From the NCBI RefSeq assembly GCF_021397715.1, contig NZ_CP090207.1, forward strand, positions 2,294,001-2,358,000: a stretch of DNA of 64,000 bases, read 5' to 3'. The notes under the pieces were generated by a model that did no database searches, was not told the DNA's origin, and saw only the letters and a program-made list of their open reading frames with translations. The stretch comes from Pantoea agglomerans (GTDB taxonomy: Bacteria; Pseudomonadota; Gammaproteobacteria; Enterobacterales; Enterobacteriaceae). Below are positions 43,883 through 54,527 of this stretch, one piece after another; position 1 is the stretch's first letter, and every line of letters begins with the position of its first letter. The position numbers and the translations under genes are program-made.

Positions 43883-46800
43883 TTTGTTGAATTTTTTCAA
43901 AAAAGATAAGATCTGGGATTTCGATGGCGGCATTCATCCGCCGGAAATGAAAACCCAGTCCAACGGCACGCCACTGAGCGAACTGCCGTTGCCGCACCGT
44001 TTTATCATCCCGCTGAAACAGCATATCGGTCATGAAGGTGAAATCTGCGTCGCACCTGGCGATAAGGTGCTGCGTGGTCAGCCGCTGACGTTTGGCACCG
44101 GCCGGATGTTACCGGTGCATGCGCCGACCTCCGGCACCATTGAGGAAATCGGTCAGCACATGACCGCCCATCCATCGGGCCTGTCAGAGCTGTGCATTTT
44201 CCTGACGCCCGATGGCGAAGACCGCTGGATGCCACTCGATCCGCTCCCCGATTACCGGCAGCATTCGCGCGCTGACATCGTGCAGCGCATTCACGATGCC
44301 GGTATTGCCGGCCTGGGCGGCGCCGGTTTTCCCACCGCCACCAAGCTGAAAGGCGGCTTGCGCGGTGTTAAAACGCTGATCATCAACGCCGCGGAATGCG
44401 AACCTTACATCACGGCGGATGACCGCCTGATGCAGGACTACGCCGCTGAAGTGCTGGAAGGCAGCCGGATTCTCGCCTGGGTATTACAGGCAGAGCGGGT
44501 ACTGATTGGCATTGAAGATAATAAACCTGAAGCCATTGCCGCGCTGAAGCAGGCGCTGGGCGGCGAGCGCGATCTGCAAATCCGGGTGATCCCGACCAAA
44601 TACCCCTCTGGCGGTGCTAAACAGCTGACCCGCATCCTGACCGGGATGGAGGTGCCACACGGCGGACGCTCGACCGATATCGGCGTGCTGATGCAGAACG
44701 TCGGTACCGCCTGGGCAGTTAAGCGCGCCATTATCAACGGTGAACCGATTACCGAACGCGTGGTGACGCTGACCGGCGAGGCGATCGCCCAGCCGCGCAA
44801 CGTCTGGAGCCGTCTCGGCACCCCTATCAGTCATCTGCTGCATCAGGTCGGGTTCCGTCCTGGCCCGCGCCAGATGGTGATCATGGGCGGTCCGCTGATG
44901 GGCTTTACCCTGCCGTCGCTGGATGTGCCGGTGGTGAAGATCACCAACTGTATTCTGGCGCCTTCCGGCAGCGAAATGGGCAACAACGACGAAGAGCAGT
45001 CCTGTATTCGCTGTTCCGCCTGCGCCGATGCCTGCCCGGCGAAGCTGCTGCCACAGCAACTCTACTGGTACAGCCAGGGCGGCGATCACGACAAGGCGCG
45101 CGCCCATCATATTGATGACTGCATTGAATGCGGTGCCTGCGCCTATGTCTGCCCGAGCAATATCCCGCTGGTGCAATATTACCGGCAGGAAAAAGCGGAA
45201 CTGCGCGCCATCGATCTGGAAGCGAAACGGACTCTCGAAGCCAAAGCGCGGTTTGAAGCGCGTCAGGCGCGACTGGAACGTGAGAAGCAGGCGCGTGAAG
45301 CGCGACACGAAGAAGCGAAACAGCGCGTTGCCCGCAGTGACAACAGCGAACTGGCTGCAGCGAAAGCACGAGCAACCGCCCGTCGCGCCGAGCCGGATGA
45401 AGCCACGGCCGAAGCGCAGCGTGAAGCCCGTCATGCACAGGCACGTTTGCGTCAGGCCGAGGCTCAGGCGGAAACCCAGCCGCTGACTCGTCAGACAACC
45501 GATCCGCGTAAAGCGGCGGTTGAGGCGGCCATCGCCCGCGCCAAAGCGAAGAAAATGACGCCAGCCGAGGCTGAAGTCAGTGAAGATGCGGAAGTTGATC
45601 CGCGTAAAGCCGCCGTCGAAGCCGCCGTTGCCCGCGCTAAAGCGAAGAAAGCCGCACAGGCGGCAAGCGCGGCGGATGCTGAGCCGCAGACGGTAGCTGA
45701 CGCTGAGCCTGCTGCGGAAACCGACGACCCGCGTAAAGCCGCGGTGCAGGCCGCTATCGCCCGCGCCAAAGCGAAGAAAGCGCAGGCCGCAAGCGCGGCG
45801 GATGCTGAGCCGTATACGGTAGCTGACGCTGAGCCTGCTGCTGAAGCCGAAGACCCGCGCAAAGCCGCGGTGCAGGCCGCTATCGCCCGCGCCAAAGCGA
45901 AGAAAGCCGCACAGGCTGAAAACGCGGCGGATGCTGAGCCGCAGACGGTAGCTGACGCTGAGCCTGCTGCGGAAACCGACGACCCACGCAAAGCCGCGGT
46001 GCAGGCGGCTATCGCCCGTGCCAAAGCGAAGAAAGCGCAGGCCGCAAGCGCGGCGGATGCTGAGCCGCAGACGGCTGCTGAGCCTGCCGCTGAAGCCGAC
46101 GACCCACGCAAAGCCGCAGTGCAGGCGGCTATCGCCCGCGCCAAAGCGAAGAAAGCCGCACAGGCGGCAAGCGCGGCGGATGCTGAGCCGCAGACGGTAG
46201 CTGGCGCTGAGCCTGCCGCTGAAGCCGACGACCCACGCAAAGCCGCGGTGCAGGCCGCTATCGCCCGCGCCAAAGCGAAGAAAGCGCAGGCCGCAAGCGC
46301 GGCGGATGCTGAGCCGCAGACGGCTGCTGAGCCTGCTGCGGAAGCCGAAGACCCGCGCAAAGCCGCGGTGCAGGCGGCCATCGCCCGCGCCAAAGCGAAG
46401 AAAGCCGCGCAGGCGGCAAGCGCGGCGGATGCTGAGCCGCAGACGGTAGCTGGCGCTGAGCCTGTCGCGGAAGCCGAAGACCCGCGCAAAGCCGCGGTGC
46501 AGGCGGCTATCGCCCGCGCCAAAGCGAAGAAAGCCGCACAGGCTGAAAGCACGGCGGATGCTGAGCCGTATACGGTAGCTGACGCTGAGCCTGCTGCTGA
46601 AGCCGAAGACCCGCGCAAAGCCGCGGTGCAGGCGGCTATCGCCCGCGCCAAAGCGAAGAAAGCGCAGGCGCAGGCGGCGGCCGCAGAAGAAGCGTCGCGG
46701 GATGCTGCGGTAGCAGCCACTGCCGCCCACCACGCCGTAGAAAAAGCCGAACAGGCGCAGGAGCAGGCCAACAACGCCAACGCGGAACCGGAACAGGCAC

Positions 46801-46904
46801 CTGAACTGAATCAACCCGATGATGCGCGTAAAGCTGCCATAGCGGCCGCCATCGCCCGTGCCAAAGCGCGTAAAGCGCAGTCGTCTACGACGCTTGAGGA
46901 TTAA
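43875..46904 (+). CDS. rsxC: electron transport complex subunit RsxC with expanded repeat tail
   Basis: 1009 residues against about 740 in E. coli. Residues 1-450 hold the NADH/FMN-binding Rnf C domain ([17 protein letters not shown]), an SLBB-like region and two 4Fe-4S motifs: Cys377/380/383/387 ([12 protein letters not shown]) and Cys416/419/422/426 ([12 protein letters not shown]). A charged helical linker follows. From residue 543 to about 1003 there are 11 repeats of [18 protein letters not shown] plus an Ala/Glu/Thr spacer. The tail is probably long helix on the cytoplasmic side. Family and start are secure; the tail function is unknown. Confidence 0.95.
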   Translation: MLNLLNFFKKDKIWDFDGGIHPPEMKTQSNGTPLSELPLPHRFIIPLKQHIGHEGEICVAPGDKVLRGQPLTFGTGRMLPVHAPTSGTIEEIGQHMTAHPSGLSELCIFLTPDGEDRWMPLDPLPDYRQHSRADIVQRIHDAGIAGLGGAGFPTATKLKGGLRGVKTLIINAAECEPYITADDRLMQDYAAEVLEGSRILAWVLQAERVLIGIEDNKPEAIAALKQALGGERDLQIRVIPTKYPSGGAKQLTRILTGMEVPHGGRSTDIGVLMQNVGTAWAVKRAIINGEPITERVVTLTGEAIAQPRNVWSRLGTPISHLLHQVGFRPGPRQMVIMGGPLMGFTLPSLDVPVVKITNCILAPSGSEMGNNDEEQSCIRCSACADACPAKLLPQQLYWYSQGGDHDKARAHHIDDCIECGACAYVCPSNIPLVQYYRQEKAELRAIDLEAKRTLEAKARFEARQARLEREKQAREARHEEAKQRVARSDNSELAAAKARATARRAEPDEATAEAQREARHAQARLRQAEAQAETQPLTRQTTDPRKAAVEAAIARAKAKKMTPAEAEVSEDAEVDPRKAAVEAAVARAKAKKAAQAASAADAEPQTVADAEPAAETDDPRKAAVQAAIARAKAKKAQAASAADAEPYTVADAEPAAEAEDPRKAAVQAAIARAKAKKAAQAENAADAEPQTVADAEPAAETDDPRKAAVQAAIARAKAKKAQAASAADAEPQTAAEPAAEADDPRKAAVQAAIARAKAKKAAQAASAADAEPQTVAGAEPAAEADDPRKAAVQAAIARAKAKKAQAASAADAEPQTAAEPAAEAEDPRKAAVQAAIARAKAKKAAQAASAADAEPQTVAGAEPVAEAEDPRKAAVQAAIARAKAKKAAQAESTADAEPYTVADAEPAAEAEDPRKAAVQAAIARAKAKKAQAQAAAAEEASRDAAVAATAAHHAVEKAEQAQEQANNANAEPEQAPELNQPDDARKAAIAAAIARAKARKAQSSTTLED
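45501..46884 (+). repeat. 11 in-frame repeats in rsxC
   Basis: Ten units begin DPRKAAV and a last one DARKAAI. Most are 38-42 codons, in two alternating types: KKAAQA...[12 protein letters not shown] and the shorter KKAQA...[10 protein letters not shown]. Near-identity at the DNA level between units points to recent amplification or gene conversion and makes length variation between strains likely. Confidence 0.92.
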
Positions 46905-47963
46905 ATGGCTTTTCGTATCGCAAGTTCCCCTTATACCCATAACCGCCGCAGTACCGGCAATATCATGTTGCTGGTGGTGCTGGCGGCGGTGCCGGGCTTT
47001 GCCGCGCAGTGTTATTTCTTTGGCTACGGCACTTTTTTGCAGGTTTTACTGGCAACGCTGACCGCCTGGCTGACCGAAGCTGCGATTTTACGGCTGCGTA
47101 AAGCCCCGATTGGCAGCAACCTGGCGGATAACTCCGCGCTACTGACCGCGGTGCTGATCGGCATCAGCCTGCCGCCGCTGGCGCCCTGGTGGCTGGTGGT
47201 GATCGGTACGGTCTTTGCCATCGTGATTGCCAAACAGCTGTATGGTGGGCTGGGTCAGAACCCGTTTAACCCGGCGATGGTGGGATATGTGGTGCTGCTG
47301 ATCTCCTTCCCGGTGCAGATGACCAGCTGGCTGCCGCCCGACACGCTTCAGGCGATCAAACCGACGCTGCTGGATAGCCTGAGCATGGTATTCCGCGGCC
47401 ACACGCTGGCAGGCGAAACCATGCAGCAGTTGCAGATGGGTGTGGATGGCGTCAGTCAGGCAACGCCGCTGGATACCTTTAAAACCGGTCTGCGCGCCGG
47501 TCACAGCGCCGATCAGTTACTGGCGCAGCCGATCTACAGCGGCGTACTGGCGGGTCTCGGCTGGCAGTGGGTCAACCTGGCTTATCTGGCTGGTGGTCTG
47601 TTTCTGCTGTGGAAAAAGGCTATCCGCTGGCATATTCCTGCCGCTATGCTGCTGTCGCTGGCGTTGTGCGCAACGCTGGGCTGGCTGTTCTCACCTGATT
47701 CACTGAACAGCCCGCTGATTCACCTGTTCTCGGGCGCGACCATGCTGGGGGCGTTTTTCATCGCTACCGATCCGGTGACCGCCTCCACCACGAACCGCGG
47801 CCGTCTGCTTTACGGCGCGCTGATTGGTCTGCTGGTCTGGCTGATCAGAAGTTTTGGCGGCTATCCGGATGGCGTCGCCTTTGCGGTGTTGCTGGCTAAC
47901 ATCTGCGTGCCGCTGATCGATTACTATACTCAGCCGCGCGTTTACGGCCATCTCAAGGATTAA
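46905..47963 (+). CDS. rsxD: electron transport complex subunit RsxD
   Basis: 352 residues, the same length as E. coli RsxD, with about ten TM segments. The [20 protein letters not shown] block contains the Thr expected to carry covalent FMN in RnfD. The start codon follows the rsxC stop with no gap. Inner membrane. Confidence 0.96.
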   Translation: MAFRIASSPYTHNRRSTGNIMLLVVLAAVPGFAAQCYFFGYGTFLQVLLATLTAWLTEAAILRLRKAPIGSNLADNSALLTAVLIGISLPPLAPWWLVVIGTVFAIVIAKQLYGGLGQNPFNPAMVGYVVLLISFPVQMTSWLPPDTLQAIKPTLLDSLSMVFRGHTLAGETMQQLQMGVDGVSQATPLDTFKTGLRAGHSADQLLAQPIYSGVLAGLGWQWVNLAYLAGGLFLLWKKAIRWHIPAAMLLSLALCATLGWLFSPDSLNSPLIHLFSGATMLGAFFIATDPVTASTTNRGRLLYGALIGLLVWLIRSFGGYPDGVAFAVLLANICVPLIDYYTQPRVYGHLKD

Positions 47964-47966
47964 GCG

Positions 47967-48599
47967 ATGCTGCAGACGATTCGTAAAAATGGCGTGACGC
48001 TGGCAATTTTTGCCGCGATTACCACTGCCGCCACCGCCGTGGTGAATACCGTGACCAAACCCACGGTGGAGCATCAGACCCAGCTGCAGCAAAAAAACCT
48101 GCTGGATCAGGTGGTACCGGCTACGCTCTACGACAACAATATTCAGCAGGATTGTTACGTTGTCACCGATCCCGCACTGGGCAATAGTGCTCCTCACCGC
48201 CTCTATCTGGCGCGGAAACAGGGTCAGCCGGTGGCGGCTGCGCTGGAAACGACCGCGCCGGACGGCTATTCAGGTGCGATTCAGATGCTGGTCGGTGCTG
48301 ATTTTAGCGGTAAAGTGCTGGGGGTTCGGGTGGTTGAACACCATGAAACGCCCGGTCTGGGCGATAAAATTGAGTTGCGTATTTCAGACTGGATCAACAG
48401 TTTTAATGGCAAAGTGGTTCAGGGGCCGACCGATAAAGCCTTTGCGGTGAAAAAGGATGGCGGTGAGTTCGACCAGTTTACCGGTGCCACCATCACGCCG
48501 CGCGCGGTGGTCAATGCCACCAGACGCACCGCCCTGTTAATTGAAACCCTTCCGGAGAGATTCTCTTCGTTACCGGCATGTGGAGACGCAAATGAGTGA
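47967..48599 (+). CDS. rsxG: electron transport complex subunit RsxG
   Basis: 210 residues. One N-terminal TM ([19 protein letters not shown]) then a periplasmic FMN-binding domain with [17 protein letters not shown] and the flavinylation motif [11 protein letters not shown]. It overlaps rsxE by 8 bases. Confidence 0.95.
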   Translation: MLQTIRKNGVTLAIFAAITTAATAVVNTVTKPTVEHQTQLQQKNLLDQVVPATLYDNNIQQDCYVVTDPALGNSAPHRLYLARKQGQPVAAALETTAPDGYSGAIQMLVGADFSGKVLGVRVVEHHETPGLGDKIELRISDWINSFNGKVVQGPTDKAFAVKKDGGEFDQFTGATITPRAVVNATRRTALLIETLPERFSSLPACGDANE

Positions 48600-49296
48600 A
48601 GCTAAAAGCCTGCTGGTGGGCGGGCTGTGGAAAAATAACTCCGCGCTGGTTCAGCTACTGGGCCTCTGCCCGCTGCTGGCCGTGACCGCCACCGCCACCA
48701 ACGCGCTGGGACTGGGTCTGGCGACCACGCTGGTGCTGACCCTGACCAACAGTTTTATCTCCGCCTCACGCCGCTGGGTGCCGTCGGAGATCCGCATCCC
48801 GATTTACGTGATGATCATCGCCTCGGTGGTGAGTTGCGTACAGATGCTGATCAACGCCTACGCCTACGGTTTGTATCAGTCACTGGGCATCTTCATCCCG
48901 CTGATTGTCACTAACTGCATCGTGGTTGGCCGGGCCGAAGCGGTGGCCTCAAAAAGCAGTATCCCGCTGGCGGCGCTGGATGGATTCGCTATCGGTATGG
49001 GCGCGACCTGCGCCATGGTCGTGCTGGGTTCGATGCGCGAAATCATCGGCAGCGGCACGCTGTTCAACGGTGCCGATCAGCTGCTGGGGCCGTGGGCGAA
49101 GTCGTTACGCATCGAGGTGGTCCATTTTGACTCGCCGATGCTGCTGGCTATGCTGCCGCCTGGCGCCTTTATCGGCCTTGGCATGATGCTGGCAGGCAAA
49201 TATCTGATCGACCAGAAGATGAAGCAGCGCGCCGCACAGCGGGCAGAAGCCGCAGCCACTGCGACGCCACAGGGCGCAACCGGGAAAGCGGTGTGA
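48592..49296 (+). CDS. rsxE: electron transport complex subunit RsxE
   Basis: 234 residues (E. coli 231), a membrane homologue of RsxA with [11 protein letters not shown] and [16 protein letters not shown]. Start at MSEAKSLL inside the rsxG 3' end, with GGAG upstream. Its stop overlaps the nth GTG start (GTGTGA). Confidence 0.95.
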   Translation: MSEAKSLLVGGLWKNNSALVQLLGLCPLLAVTATATNALGLGLATTLVLTLTNSFISASRRWVPSEIRIPIYVMIIASVVSCVQMLINAYAYGLYQSLGIFIPLIVTNCIVVGRAEAVASKSSIPLAALDGFAIGMGATCAMVVLGSMREIIGSGTLFNGADQLLGPWAKSLRIEVVHFDSPMLLAMLPPGAFIGLGMMLAGKYLIDQKMKQRAAQRAEAAATATPQGATGKAV

Positions 49297-49925
49297 ACCA
49301 GACGAAACGTAATGAGATCCTGCGTCGGCTGCAGCAGAATAATCCGCATCCGACCACCGAGCTTAACTTCAGCTCCCCGTTTGAGCTGCTGATTGCGGTA
49401 CTGCTCTCGGCCCAGGCGACTGACGTCAGCGTCAATAAAGCCACCGCCCGGCTCTATCCGGTGGCGAATACCCCGGCGGCGATGCTGGCGCTGGGCGTTG
49501 AGGGCGTGAAGGAATACATCAAAACTATCGGGCTGTTTAACAGCAAAGCGGAGAATGTGATTAAGACCTGCCGCATCCTGCTGGAACAGCACAATGGCGA
49601 GGTGCCGGAAGATCGTGCCGCGCTGGAAGCCCTGCCCGGCGTTGGCCGTAAAACCGCTAACGTGGTGCTGAATACCGCATTTGGCTGGCCAACCATCGCG
49701 GTCGATACCCATATCTTTCGCGTCAGCAATCGCACCCGCTTTGCGCCGGGTAAAAATGTTGAAGAGGTGGAGCAGAAACTGCTGAAGGTAGTGCCGGCGG
49801 CGTACAAGGTCGACTGTCATCACTGGCTGATTCTGCATGGTCGTTACACCTGTGTGGCGCGCAAGCCGCGCTGTGGTGCCTGTCTGATTGAAGACCTGTG
49901 TGAGTATCCCGATAAAGTCGATTAA
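49293..49925 (+). CDS. nth: endonuclease III
   Basis: 210 residues, nearly identical to E. coli Nth. HhH motif with the catalytic Lys in [14 protein letters not shown], the catalytic Asp in [13 protein letters not shown], and a C-terminal 4Fe-4S loop [17 protein letters not shown]. It removes oxidised pyrimidines and cleaves abasic sites in base-excision repair. It uses a GTG start overlapping rsxE by four bases, so it is co-translated with the rsx operon. Confidence 0.96.
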   Translation: MNQTKRNEILRRLQQNNPHPTTELNFSSPFELLIAVLLSAQATDVSVNKATARLYPVANTPAAMLALGVEGVKEYIKTIGLFNSKAENVIKTCRILLEQHNGEVPEDRAALEALPGVGRKTANVVLNTAFGWPTIAVDTHIFRVSNRTRFAPGKNVEEVEQKLLKVVPAAYKVDCHHWLILHGRYTCVARKPRCGACLIEDLCEYPDKVD

Positions 49926-49935
49926 CCGGCTGCTC

Positions 49936-49959
49936 TGACCCGCTACGGCGGGTTTTTTA
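49936..49959 (+). terminator. terminator of the rsx-nth operon
   Basis: ACCCGC-TACG-GCGGGT stem (49938-49953) followed by a run of T residues. Confidence 0.85.
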
Positions 49960-50111
49960 TTGCTGGTCGCGCCGCCACGCAATGATCTTCTTCCGCCCCC
50001 ATGTCCCGCCGTTGATACCTGCACAGTTTGTCGGGTTGTTACATTGATGTTGATGATGGAAAATCGCCGCCCCTGACGATAAGAAAATGTTATGACACGG
50101 TGAGTAAAGTA

Positions 50112-50834
50112 ATGAATAACAGCCCTTCCACCGGCAGGCACGCGGTACGCCTGTTTCTGGCCCGTCTCTGGCCACATCCGCTGGCGGTGAGTAAAAAGCA
50201 TATCTTTTTTGCCAGCCTGGGTGCCGGTAGCGGATTGATTCTGACCAGTCTGCTCAGCCACTGGCTGCTGGGCGAGCTGAATTTATGGTTTATCGCCCCG
50301 GTCGGCGCTTCGGCAGTGCTGCTGTTTGGCGTGCCGGCCAGTCCACTGGCGCAGCCGTGGGCAGTGGTTGGCGGAAATACGCTGTCAGCACTGGCTGGCG
50401 TCACGGTGAGTCAGTTTATCCCCCATCCCGCTATTGCCATGGGCGTTGCCGCCGGTCTGGCCATTCTGTTGATGTTTAAGCTGCGCTGCCTGCACCCACC
50501 GGGTGGTGCGGTGGCCCTGACCGCTATTTTAGGCGGTCCGACGGTGCAGCAGATGGGCTACCACTTTGTGCTGACGCCGGTGCTGATCAACTCGGTGACG
50601 CTGGCCCTGCTGGCTATGCTGTTTAATAACCTGGCCGGACGCCGCTATCCGCACCCGCTGGCCCCGGAAGAGGTGAAACCGGAGCCGGTAGCGATGCCGG
50701 TACCGCTGACGCGCGCAGATCTGCACCAGGCGCTGGAAGCCGGTGAACTGCTGGATATCGACGAAGATGATTTGCAGGCCCTGTTGCAGCGCGCGGAACT
50801 GATCGCCCAGCGCCGTCAGACCGCCAGCGCCTGA
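50112..50834 (+). CDS. HPP family membrane protein
   Basis: 240 residues with about five TM segments and the family motif in KLRCLHPPGGAVALTAILGG. The C-terminal 60 residues are soluble and acidic (LLDIDEDDLQALLQRAE). HPP proteins have been proposed as nitrite/anion transport-related in plastids and cyanobacteria; the role here is unknown. Start at MNNSPSTGR; the longer frame to 50028 has no signal. It opens the second accessory block after nth. Confidence 0.78.
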   Translation: MNNSPSTGRHAVRLFLARLWPHPLAVSKKHIFFASLGAGSGLILTSLLSHWLLGELNLWFIAPVGASAVLLFGVPASPLAQPWAVVGGNTLSALAGVTVSQFIPHPAIAMGVAAGLAILLMFKLRCLHPPGGAVALTAILGGPTVQQMGYHFVLTPVLINSVTLALLAMLFNNLAGRRYPHPLAPEEVKPEPVAMPVPLTRADLHQALEAGELLDIDEDDLQALLQRAELIAQRRQTASA

Positions 50835-51033
50835 TTCCCGCCGTATGGCCTCAGCGCCGAACTTGATCCGTGCCACAGATTTGGTCAGCCAAAGCGCAGC
50901 GGCTTTTCCATAACATACTGATAACACTCTCGCCCAGGCCGGACGCCCAGTCTGCCCTGGGCGATTGCCCATAGAGCCCGCCTTTTCATCTCCTTACACT
51001 TTACTCTTCTTTACGCAACCGCGAGGAAGACCG

Positions 51034-52377
51034 ATGGAAAGCGCCCTGTCACTCGATCACGATGAGCTGATTGCCTCCGCCATCAAAAAGTTTTTCACCC
51101 GCATCATTCCGATGCTGGCCGTTATGCTGATCATTAATCAGATCGACCGCGCCAATATAGGCTTTATCAAAGCAGAGCTGCAGACCGATGCCGGCATCAG
51201 CGCCGCGGCTTTCGGGCTGGGCGCCGGGCTGTTTTTTATCGGTTACGCGCTGTTTGAGGTGCCGAGTAACCTGATGATGAAGCGTTTTGGTGCCCGGGTC
51301 TGGCTGACGCGCATCATGATTACCTGGGGGCTGGTCGTGGTGCTGACCGGCTTCATCACCTCGGCGACGCAGTTCTATCTGCTGCGCTTTTTACTCGGCG
51401 TCGCCGAGGCGGGCTTCTTTCCCGGTGTACTGTTCTATTTTCGCCAGTGGGTGCCGAATGCCTGGCGCGGTCGGGCTACCGCGATGGTGCTGAGCGCGAC
51501 CGCCGGGGCCTTTCTCTTTTCCGGCCCGATTACCGGCGCGATCCTGATGATGCATAATTTTCTCGGCATCGCGGGCTGGAAATGGGTGATGTTTCTGGAA
51601 GGTGGCGCTTCGGTGCTGGTGGGGATTCTGGCCGCCTGGGTGCTGGTTTCGCGACCTGCCGATGCCCGCTGGCTCAGCGAACCGGAAAAGCAGGCGCTGG
51701 CACAGCAGCTGCACAACGAAGAAGCCCATCGCGACCAGCTTAATCAGCAGCCGGGCCGGATGTCGCTGCTGCGTAACCGCAGCCTGCTGTTCTTCTGCGT
51801 TATTTTCTTCACCATGACCATGACCGGCTACACGCTGGTGTTCTGGCTGCCACAGATTATTCAGCGTATTCAGGGCTTCAGCAGTTTTGGCATCGGGATT
51901 CTGACCGCCGTGCCCTGGCTGTGCGCGATTGTCGCCATCAACCTGCTGAGCCGCTTTTCTGATCGCCATCGTGACAAGCTGGATAAGGCGCTGGGTGCCG
52001 CCATGCTGGTCGCCGCCTGCGGCACCTTTATGGCGACGCTGGGATCGCCGTGGTTTGGTTTCGTGGCGATGATCGTCGCCTGCATTGGCTCGAAAGTCAG
52101 CGCCACCTTTTTCTGGCCGATGCCACAGGGCGAACTGCCCGCCTCGATTGTGGCACCCGGCATTGCGCTGGTGAACTCAATCGGTAATCTCGGCGGCTTC
52201 TTCGCGCCGACGGTATTTGGCTATCTGGAAATGAAGACCGGCTCAACCACCGGCGGTCTCTACGCCCTGACCAGCGTCTCGCTGCTGACCGGTCTGTGGC
52301 TGCTGCTACGTCGCAAACCGGCCCCGTCTTCCCTTGTCCCTATGGAGAATCAACATGTCAGCCAGTCCAGTCATTAA
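51034..52377 (+). CDS. MFS transporter, anion:cation symporter family (hexarate-type)
   Basis: 447 residues, 12 TM segments, ACS family (GudP/GarP/tartrate-transporter-like): INQIDRANIGFIKAELQTD in TM1, then SNLMMKRFGARVWLTRIM and LLGVAEAGFFPGVLFYFRQWVP. GAGGA precedes the ATG. Its 3' end overlaps the glucarate-dehydratase-like gene by 23 bases, so transporter and enzyme are co-expressed and probably act on the same sugar acid. Exact substrate unknown. Confidence 0.85.
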   Translation: MESALSLDHDELIASAIKKFFTRIIPMLAVMLIINQIDRANIGFIKAELQTDAGISAAAFGLGAGLFFIGYALFEVPSNLMMKRFGARVWLTRIMITWGLVVVLTGFITSATQFYLLRFLLGVAEAGFFPGVLFYFRQWVPNAWRGRATAMVLSATAGAFLFSGPITGAILMMHNFLGIAGWKWVMFLEGGASVLVGILAAWVLVSRPADARWLSEPEKQALAQQLHNEEAHRDQLNQQPGRMSLLRNRSLLFFCVIFFTMTMTGYTLVFWLPQIIQRIQGFSSFGIGILTAVPWLCAIVAINLLSRFSDRHRDKLDKALGAAMLVAACGTFMATLGSPWFGFVAMIVACIGSKVSATFFWPMPQGELPASIVAPGIALVNSIGNLGGFFAPTVFGYLEMKTGSTTGGLYALTSVSLLTGLWLLLRRKPAPSSLVPMENQHVSQSSH

Positions 52378-53701
52378 ATCTATGCGGGTGGTGCCGGTCG
52401 CCGGCTATGACAGTATGCTGCTGAATATTGGCGGCGCGCATAACTGCTATTTCACCCGCATTCTGGTGATTCTTACTGACTCCGCTGGCCGCACCGGGGT
52501 CGGCGAAAGCCCGTGCCACGCCTCGACGCTGGCGCTGCTTGAGCGTTTTCGGCCACAGATTGAGGGCAGCGACCTGCTGCGGCTTAACGCCACCATTTCG
52601 ACGCTGTTCGCCAGCGATGCGCGCCACCAGCAAAGTGCGCATACCGATAATATTCATATTCCGCAGATGAATCCGGAGAAGTTCTACAACGCCGCCGCGG
52701 CGATTGAGGCGGCGTTACTCGACCTGCTGGGGCAGCACCTCGATCTGCCGGTCGCCGAGCTGCTGGCCAGCGGCAAACAGCGCGATCGGGTGCCGGTACT
52801 CGGCTACCTGTTCTATATCGCCGACCGGCATCTGACCACCATGAATTACCAGCCGGGCCAGGCCGGTGGCGATGACTGGCTCCGCCTGCGCCATGAAAAA
52901 GCGATGGATGCCGAAGCGGTGGTGCGGCTGGCAGAAGCCGCCACCGATCGCTACGGTTTCCGTGACTTCAAACTCAAAGGCGGCGTGCATCACCCCGAAG
53001 TGGAAGTGGAGACGGTGAATGCGCTGCTGGCGCGCTTCCCCACGGCGCGGGTCACTGTTGATCCCAACGCCAGCTGGTCACTGGATGAAGCGATTTACTA
53101 CGGTCGTCAGCTGGCGGGCCGTATTCCCTATCTGGAAGATCCCTGCGGCGCGGAAAACGGCTATTCCGGCCGTGAGACGCTGGCGGAATTTAAGCGCTCT
53201 ACCGGTATCCCGGTTGCCACTAATATGATCGCCAACGACTGGCGTCAGTTGCAGCACGCTTTACAGCTCAATGCCATCGACATCCCGCTGGCCGATCCGC
53301 ACTTCTGGACGATGCGCAATGCGCATACCGTGGCGCAGCTGTGCCATGAATGGGGACTGACTACCGGCTGTCACTCAAATAACCATTTTGATGTATCGCT
53401 GGCGATGGTAGCGCATCTGGGTGCCGCAGCACCTGGCGATCGGCTGACCGCCTTCGATACGCACTGGATCTGGCAGGATGGACAGCAGCTGACGCAGCAG
53501 GCACCGCAGATCCGCGACGGCTTTCTGGAGCTGCCTGAAGGACCCGGCCTGGGGATTACGCTGGATATGAAGCGGGTCGACGCGGCACATGCACTCTACA
53601 ACGCGCTGCCGGATAAAAATCGCAATGATGCGCTCGGGATGCAGTTTCTGATCGAAAACTGGGCGTTTGACGCCAGACGCCCGGCGCTGCTGCGCGATTA
53701 A
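52355..53701 (+). CDS. enolase-superfamily sugar-acid dehydratase, glucarate dehydratase family
   Basis: 448 residues (E. coli GudD/GudX about 446). Catalytic blocks: FKLKGG (KxK base), VDPNASWSL (metal Asp), LEDPCGAENGYSGRE (metal Glu), ATNMIANDWRQ (Asn), GCHSNNHFD (His base). It should dehydrate D-glucarate or a related hexarate to a keto-deoxy acid. N-terminal GESPCHASTLAL and the CHSNNHFD cysteine look nearer GudX than GudD, so activity on glucarate is not certain. GGAG lies 7 bases upstream of the ATG within the transporter gene. Confidence 0.87.
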   Translation: MSASPVIKSMRVVPVAGYDSMLLNIGGAHNCYFTRILVILTDSAGRTGVGESPCHASTLALLERFRPQIEGSDLLRLNATISTLFASDARHQQSAHTDNIHIPQMNPEKFYNAAAAIEAALLDLLGQHLDLPVAELLASGKQRDRVPVLGYLFYIADRHLTTMNYQPGQAGGDDWLRLRHEKAMDAEAVVRLAEAATDRYGFRDFKLKGGVHHPEVEVETVNALLARFPTARVTVDPNASWSLDEAIYYGRQLAGRIPYLEDPCGAENGYSGRETLAEFKRSTGIPVATNMIANDWRQLQHALQLNAIDIPLADPHFWTMRNAHTVAQLCHEWGLTTGCHSNNHFDVSLAMVAHLGAAAPGDRLTAFDTHWIWQDGQQLTQQAPQIRDGFLELPEGPGLGITLDMKRVDAAHALYNALPDKNRNDALGMQFLIENWAFDARRPALLRD

Positions 53702-53738
53702 CCGGGCACGCTGTGACAGTGTCACAGCGTGCCGCGCA

Positions 53739-54437
53739 TTAGCGCTGAGCCAGTGCGGCCTGCATCCAGGCAATCACCAGCGGTGAATCCTGTTGTTGCA
53801 GGGCCGCGCGCTCTGACTGGAACAGCGTTGCTACAAAGAAAGGGTGATCCTGCAATTCTACGCCGCGCATGTCACCGTCGGCATCCCATGCGGTAATGTC
53901 CAGCGTCTTACCGGCCAGCGCTGCCGTGAACTCAGGATTAACGCCGAAGTTACAGTGGTAGCCTTCATCGCTGCTGAGCGTAGCGTAAGCCTGCGCAATG
54001 CGTGAACCGGCTTCAAATCTCACCGCGCCCCGCTGCTCCACCAGCGAACAGCTGAGAGGCGCTATCACCATCCGCCCGCTCCGATCGGTCTCAGCATGTG
54101 CCGCATCCTGCCAGTCCAGCACGTTGCGGGCATATTCAATCACCGCGTACTGAAATCCGCCGCAGGAGCCGAGAAAGGGTTTGCCCTGTTCCCGCGCCAG
54201 CCGGATGGTGGCGAAAACGCCCGCATCATTATGGTAAGGACTGCCAGGTACCACCCAGATCGCCTCACGTTGTTGCAGGCGGCTCAGATCGCCCAGCTGT
54301 TCAGTGGCAATCCATTCAGCGTCAACGCGGATATTCAGATGGGCGGCGGCACGTTCAATCGCCAGCGGAATGGCCTGATGGGCTACGGCGTCAGCACGAT
54401 AGTCGCCAACCAGAGATAAACGTAAAGGGGAAGACAT
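53739..54437 (-). CDS. CTP-synthase-like class I glutamine amidotransferase
   Basis: 232 residues resembling the C-terminal amidotransferase half of CTP synthase. The nucleophile elbow is GSCGGFQ (Cys92). The segment HPFFVATLFQSE corresponds to HPxFVAxQFHPE in PyrG, but the catalytic His is Gln207 (Glu209 is kept), so ordinary glutaminase chemistry is doubtful. It matches the group annotated as 'CTP synthase C-terminal region-related (seleno)protein'. Function unknown. A decayed copy of its 5' end occurs at 56.86-57.0 kb. Confidence 0.8.
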   Translation of the reverse strand: MSSPLRLSLVGDYRADAVAHQAIPLAIERAAAHLNIRVDAEWIATEQLGDLSRLQQREAIWVVPGSPYHNDAGVFATIRLAREQGKPFLGSCGGFQYAVIEYARNVLDWQDAAHAETDRSGRMVIAPLSCSLVEQRGAVRFEAGSRIAQAYATLSSDEGYHCNFGVNPEFTAALAGKTLDITAWDADGDMRGVELQDHPFFVATLFQSERAALQQQDSPLVIAWMQAALAQR

Positions 54438-54527
54438 GGGACGATCCTTATGAGGGAAATTAAGAGGTTACAGGAATGTTAATTTCTTGTCTAGCGCCCT
54501 TGCTACGCCTCAACTTTACCGGAAAAC
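54391..54527. repeat. diverged direct repeat, copy A
   Basis: Covers the first codons and upstream region of the amidotransferase gene. It aligns with 56859-57005 in the same orientation with few indels: shared AACGTAAAGG, TGGGACGA, CCTTATGA, AATGTTAATTT and TTGTC. Confidence 0.75.

Noticed and set aside
44484..46940. Very long minus-strand open frames opposite rsxC (818 and 429 codons)
   Set aside because: They are antisense to a secure gene and exist because the Ala/Lys repeat DNA lacks stops in other frames; composition is Arg/Gly/Phe or Ala/Ser low-complexity.
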